Assembly: GCF_009557055.1 (NCBI RefSeq)
Contig: NZ_CP045649.1
Span: 2,455,501-2,519,500 of the forward strand
Reading direction: 5' to 3'
Length of the DNA: 64,000 bases
Origin: Nocardioides sp. dk884
GTDB taxonomy: Bacteria > Actinomycetota > Actinomycetes > Propionibacteriales > Nocardioidaceae
Shown: piece after piece, positions 58,484-64,000 of the stretch
Position numbering within the stretch: the stretch's first letter is position 1
How the letters are laid out: each line of letters opens with the position of its first letter
Notes under the pieces: model-generated
What the model was told of the DNA's origin: nothing
What the model saw: the letters and a program-made list of their open reading frames with translations, nothing else
Database searches by the model: none
Position numbers and translations under genes: made by a program

Positions 58484-59554
58484 GTGAAGTTCCAGAAGTC
58501 CGCGCTGGCAGCCGCCGGCGCACTCGTCATCAGCACCCTCCCAGGGATGCTCTCCCCCGCGCACGCCGCCGACTGGCGCACCGGATGGTGCCAGCAGGAC
58601 GAGGGCCTCAGCGTCGTGGTCGACTTCGGCAACGAGGTCGCCGACGCCATTCCGGCGGAGGGGTTCCTGGTGCGGTGCCTGGTCGGCGGCGTCGTGGAGG
58701 GCTCCCCCGAGCTCAGCAGGGTCGCCGCCCTGGAAGCGGTCGGCCTCTCGGTCGAGGCCGACCGGTCCGGGTACGTCACCGCCGTCGAGGGCATCGAGGA
58801 GTACTCCGGCGACGCCATGTGGTGGTTCTTCTCGGGCGCCGCGGTGCCCGCGCCGTGGGACACCGCGAACCACGGCATCGTCGTGAACGGCCCCAACGTC
58901 AACAAGGCACTCGGGGCCCGGCTCGTCGGCCAGGACTGGGTGTCGACCCCGCGGCCCACCCCCCAGTTCGCGGACCCGACCCCGGAACCGGAGCCGGACC
59001 CCGAGCCGGAGACGCCGGAAGTGACGGGCACCGTCCCGGTGGTCACGGGCACTGCTCAGGTCGGTCGTCAGCTGACCGCGACCCTCGGGAGCTGGAGCAA
59101 CGGGGTCACGTTCGCCCGCCAGTGGAAGCGCGACGGGGCGCCGATCCGGGGGGCACGAGGGGCCTCCTACCGGCTGACGGCCGCGGACCGAGGAGCGCGC
59201 ATCTCCCTCGAGGTGACCGGGTCCAAGCCCGGCCACACCTCGACCCGTCTCGAGTCCAGGCCCACCGCCAAGATTCGGGCCGGACAGCTCACCCCCGCCA
59301 CCCCTCGCATCGCCGGCAAGGCCAAGGTCGGCACGTCGCTCACGGCCGTCAGCGCCGTGTGGAAGCCGGGTCAGGTGAAGCTCACCTACCGGTGGCTGCG
59401 TGACGGCAAGGTCATCGCTGGGTCCCAGCAGAAGACCTACGTCGTGAAGCGCGCCGATGTGGGCCATCGCATCTCCGTCCGCGTGATCGGCACGCGGCCC
59501 GGATACGCCAAGGCGACCCGCACCTCGGCGAAGACGGTCCGCGTCTCCCGCTGA
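58484..59554 (+). CDS. Secreted DUF4430 protein (transcobalamin beta-domain-like)
   Basis: A 356-residue exported protein. The GTG at 58484 has GGAG 5 bases upstream and begins a signal peptide (cleavage near AHA-AD at 29). Residues about 35-155 match the DUF4430 pattern: SVVVDFGNEV at the start, then GDAMWWFFSGAAVP and NHGIVVNGPNVNKALGARLVGQDW. DUF4430 corresponds to the small C-terminal domain of intrinsic factor and transcobalamin that closes over B12. Two Ig-like repeats (about 180-356) probably attach it to the surface. Expression under a cobalamin riboswitch fits a B12-binding role. Confidence 0.85.
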   Translation: MKFQKSALAAAGALVISTLPGMLSPAHAADWRTGWCQQDEGLSVVVDFGNEVADAIPAEGFLVRCLVGGVVEGSPELSRVAALEAVGLSVEADRSGYVTAVEGIEEYSGDAMWWFFSGAAVPAPWDTANHGIVVNGPNVNKALGARLVGQDWVSTPRPTPQFADPTPEPEPDPEPETPEVTGTVPVVTGTAQVGRQLTATLGSWSNGVTFARQWKRDGAPIRGARGASYRLTAADRGARISLEVTGSKPGHTSTRLESRPTAKIRAGQLTPATPRIAGKAKVGTSLTAVSAVWKPGQVKLTYRWLRDGKVIAGSQQKTYVVKRADVGHRISVRVIGTRPGYAKATRTSAKTVRVSR

Positions 59555-59578
59555 GCGACACGGACCATGGCACCGCAA

Positions 59579-59612
59579 ACGGGGCCCCGACGCGCACGCG
59601 TCGGGGCCCCGT
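59579..59612. terminator. Bidirectional hairpin terminator
   Basis: A perfect 16-bp stem (ACGGGGCCCCGACGCG) separated by CA, between the convergent DUF4430 and toroid genes. Confidence 0.88.
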
Positions 59613-59641
59613 CCCGGTCGAGCGGCACTTGGCCGCCAGGC

Positions 59642-61231
59642 TCAGATCCGGAAGGTCCCGGAGCTGCTCGATCGCTTCACCTCGGTGCTGCCGAGGTAGC
59701 GCACGACCACGCGGTACGTCCCTCGGAGCTTCGCGCCCTGGAGCGCCCTGCGCAGGACGGGCTTCTTGATCGTGACGGTCGCGAAGCCACGCGCGTCCAC
59801 CCGGGCGCTCCTCGTCACGAGCTTCTCGCCGCCCTTGCGGACGACGAAGCGCACCTGGCCCTTCGAGACGGCCACACCAGCGCGCACGCCGGCCTTCAGG
59901 ACGACCGCCCGGGGCTTGACCTGGACCTGGGGGCCGGTGGTCTGGGAGGGGACCGGCTGTGCCGCGACCTGCGACACGACGACGCTCCCCGTGCCGGAGG
60001 AGCCCTTGAAGGCCGAGCTCAGCGGGAGGAAGGTCGCCGTGTAGGTGTGCTCGCCCGCCGCCACGCCGGTCAGCTGGAGGGTTGCCCGGCCGCCGACCAG
60101 GACCGCGTCACCGACCTTGCTTCCTGCTTCGGAGAACTCGACCGTGCCCGTGGCGCCCGCACCGGTGACCTGGGCCGCGAGCGAGACCACGCCGGGCCGC
60201 GGCGACGACGCCGCGAGCGTCGTGACGGTCACCTCGGGGTCGACGACGTCCATGACGTAGAGGCCCGGCTTGCCGTCGACGAAGCGGAGGTAGTCGGTGA
60301 GCCCGTAGAACCCCTGCGCGGTGGACATCCCGCTCGCGGCGCCCGGCTTGGAGTACCAGAAGCCCCCGCCCTCGACGTAGTACGACGTGAGTGCGCTGAC
60401 CGGGTTGCCCCCGTCCTTCGCGAACCGCGGATCGGTGAGGGGGTCGATCCGCAGGGCGGTGAGGGCCACGATCACCTGGGTGGTGCTCTCGGCGGATTCC
60501 TTGCCGTAGCTGGCGAAGCCCCCGCTGGGGCGCTGGATGTCGGACAGCCTCGAGACACCGCGCTCCACGGCGGCCGCGACGGCGGGCTGGTCGGCGTACC
60601 GCGCCAGCGCCTGGAGGGCCATACCCGTCATGTCCGGGTCGGGCGTCGACCCGGAGAAGGCCCAGCCACCACCGTTGATCTCGAGTGCGAGCACTCGCTC
60701 GACCAGCTTCTGCCGCGTCGTGGGGTCCGTGGCTCCGGCGACCTCGGGGATCTGGTGGCCGAGGGTGTCGAGGGCGAGCAGGCCGTAGACGGCCGAGTTG
60801 AGGGCGCCCATCGTGGACATGTCGGCCAGGCCCGTGAGCAGGTTGTGGCCGCCGACGTCCGTGACGTCCTTGCCCATCGCGCTCAGCGCGATGATCACGC
60901 GCTCGTACGTCGTGGCCGGCCCCAGCTTGCCGTCCTTCTCGACGACGTCCTCCACCAGGTTGGCGTAGTACGCATCGAGCCACTCCTCGGCGTCGACGTC
61001 GCTGCGTGCGAGACCGAGCGCCTCCCACTCCCGGCCGAGCCCCGTGGGCTCGACGCGCTGGAGGATGTAGGCGCCGGTATTCGCGTGCTGGACCCGGGCG
61101 AGGTCCACCAGCGTGGAGTCTGCCCGGGCGGCAGCACCGGAGAGCCCGGGGGCGAGCGCGAGAAGCAGTCCGAGGACCGCGATCAGGGCGACATGTGAGG
61201 TGCGGTGCCTCGCACCGAGGTGGGTGTACAT
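59642..61231 (-). CDS. Secreted alpha/alpha-toroid protein (transcobalamin alpha-domain-like)
   Basis: A 529-residue exported protein. The ATG at 61231 has GGAAGGA upstream; the signal peptide ends near residue 37. Residues about 40-330 contain prenyltransferase/squalene-cyclase-type repeats: GALNSAVYGLLALDTLG, NGGGWAFSGSTPDPDMTGMA, PSGGFASYGKESAESTTQVI, GMSTAQGFYGLTDYL. The same fold forms the large alpha domain of intrinsic factor and transcobalamin. Two Ig-like domains follow (about 335-529), alike in style to those of the DUF4430 protein. A cobalamin riboswitch precedes it. No cyclase DxDD motif was seen, so it is likely a ligand-binding protein rather than a terpene enzyme. Confidence 0.85.
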   Translation of the reverse strand: MYTHLGARHRTSHVALIAVLGLLLALAPGLSGAAARADSTLVDLARVQHANTGAYILQRVEPTGLGREWEALGLARSDVDAEEWLDAYYANLVEDVVEKDGKLGPATTYERVIIALSAMGKDVTDVGGHNLLTGLADMSTMGALNSAVYGLLALDTLGHQIPEVAGATDPTTRQKLVERVLALEINGGGWAFSGSTPDPDMTGMALQALARYADQPAVAAAVERGVSRLSDIQRPSGGFASYGKESAESTTQVIVALTALRIDPLTDPRFAKDGGNPVSALTSYYVEGGGFWYSKPGAASGMSTAQGFYGLTDYLRFVDGKPGLYVMDVVDPEVTVTTLAASSPRPGVVSLAAQVTGAGATGTVEFSEAGSKVGDAVLVGGRATLQLTGVAAGEHTYTATFLPLSSAFKGSSGTGSVVVSQVAAQPVPSQTTGPQVQVKPRAVVLKAGVRAGVAVSKGQVRFVVRKGGEKLVTRSARVDARGFATVTIKKPVLRRALQGAKLRGTYRVVVRYLGSTEVKRSSSSGTFRI

Positions 61232-61254
61232 GGTGTTCCTTCCGGCTGTAGCGC

Positions 61255-61475
61255 ACGGAGGAAGACACGCGGCAGCACGGGGCGGCCGAGAGCCCTACCG
61301 TGCGATCGCGACAGCGTGTAGTGCGGATACTCCACACGACCTGGTGTCCCGACTCTTCGCTCCGCTGGGCGGAGTCGAACTACGGTTGCGCGTCAGCGCC
61401 GGGCTTCGACCGGCTTCCCCAGGACGGGTGAGGTGTTCAGTTGTCGGGCGGACTCTAGCCCGCTCCTGCTCGGGC
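61255..61475 (-). promoter_or_regulatory. Cobalamin riboswitch upstream of the toroid gene
   Basis: On the minus strand the B12 box at about 61420-61379 reads GGGGAAGCCGGTCGAAGCCC, then GGCGCTGACGCGCAACCGTA. GAGTCGGGACACC follows at about 61356. TAGAGT near 61463-61468 could be the -10 promoter element. This fills the gap between the nrd genes and the toroid gene. Confidence 0.9.
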
Positions 61476-61541
61476 CTTCCTTTCCTTCTCAGGCGTGGAC
61501 GGCGCCACCCCGTCGCACCAGCGCTCGGTGGGGGCTGCGGG

Positions 61542-61667
61542 TCAGCCTTCGCACGCGGCGCAGTCGTCTCCGTTCTCGATCGCGCAGACCTCGGCCGGCG
61601 TCCAGTCGTCCCAGGTGAGCTCGTCGATGGCGCTCGAGTCGGTCTCGGTGCGGATGGCCTCGTTCAT
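61542..61667 (-). CDS. 41-residue peptide ending in CxxC, possible detached NrdA redox tail
   Basis: A short gene of 41 codons, 42 bases after the nrdA stop, with GGAAAGAGACGACC before its ATG. The acidic product contains LTWDDWTPAEVCAIENG and ends DDCAACEG. NrdA proteins normally end in a flexible tail with a cysteine pair that reduces the active-site disulfide; the NrdA encoded here lacks it. I infer that this peptide is that tail as a separate subunit, or the remnant of a fission. It is too short for a domain search to be decisive. Confidence 0.6.
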   Translation of the reverse strand: MNEAIRTETDSSAIDELTWDDWTPAEVCAIENGDDCAACEG

Positions 61668-61709
61668 GGTCGTCTCTTTCCGTGCGGTGATGGTGATGGT
61701 GGAGGGGTG

Positions 61710-63398
61710 CTACTTCTGCTTGCTGGCCTGGATCCCGGCACGGGAGCGCAGGTAGTAGAGGCTCTTGATGCCCGGGTCGAGAAGAGCCTTCTTGTGGACC
61801 TTGCTGATGTAGTGCGGAGACGCGTCGGCGGGGAAGAACAGGTTCAGGGACTGCGCCTGGTCGATGTGCGCCTGTCGGTCGGCGGCGCGATCGAGCAGGA
61901 TCTCCTGGTCGATCTCGTAGCCGGTCTTGAAGACGTCCTTCTCGTGCTCGTCGAGCCAGCCGACGTGCTGCACCGAACCGCCGTGATCGATGATGTCGGT
62001 GATGCTGGCCTGGTCGTAGACGCCGCGGTCCTTCATGAGCCGGACCAGGTTGCCGTTCGCGCGGGGCATCTCGCCGGCCGAGGTGGTCTGGTTCCAGACG
62101 TTGGCGACGTAGGGCTCGATGCCCTGGCTGGTGCCGCCGACGATCACCGCGGTGCTCATCGTCGGCGCGACGGCCATCAGGTGCGAGTTGCGGCGGCCGA
62201 CGCACCACGCGGGGACGCCGGCCTTCTCGCCCATCCAGCGCGAGGCGGCGTCGGCGCGGGCGTGGATGTGCTCGAAGATCTCGATGTTGAGCGCCGCCGC
62301 CTTCTCGGACTCGAACGGGACGGAGTGCCGCTGCAGGTAGTCGTGGTAGCCCATGACGCCCAGCCCGAGGCTGCGGGCCTTCTCGGTGTAGCGCACCGCG
62401 CGCTCCAAGCCGCGGATCTGGCGCGCCCGTCGCAGGAACGCCTCGGCCACCGCGTCGAGGAAGACGGTCGCGACGTACGCCGTGTCGCGGTCTCGCCACT
62501 CGTCGTACGTCGCCAGGTTCAGCGAGGAGAGCACACAGGTGTAGGAATGCTCCTCGTCGCTGAACAGGGTGATCTCCGAGCACAGGTTGGAGGCCTTGTT
62601 CTCCAGGCCGTGGGCTCGGTAGGACTCGGTCTGGTGGGCGTTGACGGTGTCGACCTTCCAGATGTAGCCCTTGCCCAGCACGACGCGGATCTTCAAGACC
62701 CGCTGGTAGCGCTCGAGGGCGTCCTTGTCGCCGGCGAGCATCCGATCGATGAAGGCCTGGGTGAAGATCCACCCGACGTTCTTGTTGGCCGGCTCGCGGT
62801 AGATGAGGTCGGCGAGCTCGTGGAAGTCGGGGTGGTCGACCGGGAGGTACCCGGCCCAGGAGCCGCGGCGGGTGGCGCCCTGACTGATCTGGTTGGTCAT
62901 CTCGGCGAAGTTGCAGAACACCGGGACCACGCCGTTGGCCTTGCCGTTGTCGCCGAAGCTGGCGCCGCGCGGGCGGATGTCGCCCAGGTAGGCGGAGGTG
63001 CCGAACCCGTTCTGGGAAAGGATCGCGGCTTCCTTGAGGGTCTCGTAGAAGCCCCACACCGAGTCCTCGATGTAGGACCCCTCGCACGAGACCGGGAGAC
63101 CTCGGGTGGTGCCCAGGTTGGCCAGCACGGGCGTGGAGGGCGAGAGCCAGCCGTTCCAGATCGCCTCGAAGAACAGCTCGGTCCAGGGGCGCCCGTCCTC
63201 GCGGGGGTACATCTCGTCGGCGAGGACGCCGGCCGTGCGCGCGATCGTCTCGTAGCGCTCCCGCACGCTCTGCCCGGCCACGGTGTACTTGGCCTTGACC
63301 ATGGCGTAGCCGGCGGTGGTCATGAAGGCGGGGACGGTCTCGGCTGCCTGCAGCGCCTTGCGCTCGGCGGAGAGGGTCTCCCAGTTCTTGTTGGTCAT
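61710..63398 (-). CDS. nrdA: Ribonucleotide reductase class I alpha subunit, short form
   Basis: A 562-residue large subunit, shorter than typical 700-800-residue NrdA. No ATP-cone is visible at the N-terminus, so the overall activity site for dATP is absent. Catalytic residues are present: the Cys in GLPVSCEGSYIEDS, the Asn-Cys-Glu group in NLCSEITLF, the second redox Cys in YTCVLSSLNLA and the radical-transfer Tyr pair in SLYYLRSRA near the end. The protein stops 10 residues after this, without the usual cysteine tail. ATG overlaps the nrdB stop by one base (TGATG). Confidence 0.93.
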   Translation of the reverse strand: MTNKNWETLSAERKALQAAETVPAFMTTAGYAMVKAKYTVAGQSVRERYETIARTAGVLADEMYPREDGRPWTELFFEAIWNGWLSPSTPVLANLGTTRGLPVSCEGSYIEDSVWGFYETLKEAAILSQNGFGTSAYLGDIRPRGASFGDNGKANGVVPVFCNFAEMTNQISQGATRRGSWAGYLPVDHPDFHELADLIYREPANKNVGWIFTQAFIDRMLAGDKDALERYQRVLKIRVVLGKGYIWKVDTVNAHQTESYRAHGLENKASNLCSEITLFSDEEHSYTCVLSSLNLATYDEWRDRDTAYVATVFLDAVAEAFLRRARQIRGLERAVRYTEKARSLGLGVMGYHDYLQRHSVPFESEKAAALNIEIFEHIHARADAASRWMGEKAGVPAWCVGRRNSHLMAVAPTMSTAVIVGGTSQGIEPYVANVWNQTTSAGEMPRANGNLVRLMKDRGVYDQASITDIIDHGGSVQHVGWLDEHEKDVFKTGYEIDQEILLDRAADRQAHIDQAQSLNLFFPADASPHYISKVHKKALLDPGIKSLYYLRSRAGIQASKQK

Positions 63399-64000
63399 CA
63401 GAACACGAACTCCATCTCACCGATCGTGCGGTTGTACTCGTTGCCGGTCACCTGGAAGAAGTCGTGGAACTGGGTGCCGTTGATGCCGCTGTAGAACCAC
63501 TCGGCGACCGGGTTGTCCGCGATCTCGAACAGCGGCTCCATCCCCATGCTGTCCAGCGTGAGGTTCACCCGGGACTTCACGAACGTCTCCAGGTCGGCCT
63601 GCTCGATGCCCGGGATGGGGCCGTGAGCGAAGAGCATCTCGACGATGCGCTGCTCGTGGGCGTAGACGTAGTCCGCCACCGCGCGGACGCGGTCGAACAA
63701 CGCATCGCGCTCGGCCTGGAACGTCGCCGGCGAGACGGAGCGCTCGTACTCCTCCAGGGTGGTGCGGAACAGCCACGCCCCGCCGGTCGCGTGCAGGTTC
63801 TCGTCGCGGGCGGAGAAGTTGATGCCGCTCACGACGTTCTGCAGCAGGTTCTTGCCCCCGGACTGGAAGTGCTTGAGGAAGGCGAAGTTCGAGTACAGGA
63901 CGCAGTTCTCCATCAGCGTGAAGACGCTGAGCGCGTAGAGGAGGTCGTCGTCGGCGATCGCGTCCCAGACGAACTGGATGCGCTCGGCCAGCACCGGGTC
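63398..64000 (-). CDS. nrdB: Ribonucleotide reductase class I beta subunit, C-terminal part (start outside window)
   Basis: The frame is open to the window edge and encodes the last 200 residues of the radical-generating subunit. Metal ligands are seen in LMENCVLYSNFAFL (Glu) and NFSARDENLHATGG (Glu and His). The radical Tyr and first ligands lie outside the window, so the subclass cannot be settled. The C-terminus ending in EMEFVF should bind NrdA. The nrdB-nrdA order with a one-base overlap implies strict coupling. Confidence 0.92.
   Translation of the reverse strand, partial: DPVLAERIQFVWDAIADDDLLYALSVFTLMENCVLYSNFAFLKHFQSGGKNLLQNVVSGINFSARDENLHATGGAWLFRTTLEEYERSVSPATFQAERDALFDRVRAVADYVYAHEQRIVEMLFAHGPIPGIEQADLETFVKSRVNLTLDSMGMEPLFEIADNPVAEWFYSGINGTQFHDFFQVTGNEYNRTIGEMEFVF

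Noticed and set aside
59642..61231. Toroid protein as a true prenyltransferase or squalene cyclase
   Set aside because: It is exported, lacks a DxDD or prenyl-diphosphate motif that I can see, and is under a cobalamin riboswitch. B12 binding is the better reading.

Overview
This 64 kb window comes from a very GC-rich actinobacterium. It resembles a Nocardioides-type member of the Propionibacteriales, but the genus is an inference. The evidence is strong GC bias at third codon positions, many GTG/TTG starts, a clgR-cinA-pgsA-ftsK block, GlnR boxes before glnA, a DUF222/HNH endonuclease and an F420-dependent oxidoreductase. Genes from 1 to about 44 kb are mostly conserved chromosomal core. Their order recalls two mycobacterial neighbourhoods: ftsK-pgsA-clgR / rnj-dapA-folA-thyA, and gcvT-pepA-E2-SDR-lipB-lipA-DUF4191-RDD-glnA.

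Layout. 0-3.8 kb: 3' part of lhr, nei2, then clgR and a cinA-type amidohydrolase on the minus strand. 3.8-9.1 kb: two large secreted phosphoesterases (ExeM-type nuclease, UshA-type 5'-nucleotidase) inserted into the cinA-pgsA block, with PHO-box-like repeats upstream. 9.4-16.2 kb: pgsA, rimO, a RodZ-like protein and ftsK, with little or no intergenic space for the most part. 16.5-19.6 kb: a secreted M4 metallopeptidase. 19.7-26.8 kb: RNase J, dapA, an LLM oxidoreductase, folA-thyA, a PhzF protein and gcvT. 26.9-43.9 kb: pepA, HNH endonuclease, lpd, a dihydrolipoamide acyltransferase, an SDR, a frameshifted hydrolase, lipB, an ABC exporter, lipA, DUF4191, a lipoprotein, an RDD protein and glnA. 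44.0-47.1 kb: a decayed integrated element with excisionase and tyrosine recombinase genes and few other recognisable genes.

The most interesting part is 47.1-61.5 kb, a locus controlled by three cobalamin riboswitches. One riboswitch heads an eleven-gene minus-strand operon (57991 down to 47115), nearly all of whose genes overlap by a few bases. It encodes two paralogous membrane-anchored surface proteins, an ECF-type transporter (T protein, fused double ATPase, S component), then a MoxR AAA+ ATPase, a DUF58 protein, a small membrane protein, two von Willebrand A proteins and a TPR-like membrane protein. Two more riboswitches control separate secreted proteins that look like the two halves of animal transcobalamin/intrinsic factor: an alpha/alpha-toroid protein and a DUF4430 protein. 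I read this as a Gram-positive surface system for capturing and importing vitamin B12. The fused ATPase lacks the Walker A lysine in both halves, which raises the question of whether the MoxR/vWA module supplies energy or assembles the complex.

The right edge (61.5-64 kb) holds a class I ribonucleotide reductase operon, nrdB-nrdA, followed by a 41-codon gene. That gene's product ends in a CxxC pair, while NrdA ends just after the radical-transfer tyrosines without the usual cysteine tail. This suggests that the redox tail is a separate polypeptide. No tRNA, rRNA or CRISPR array was seen.
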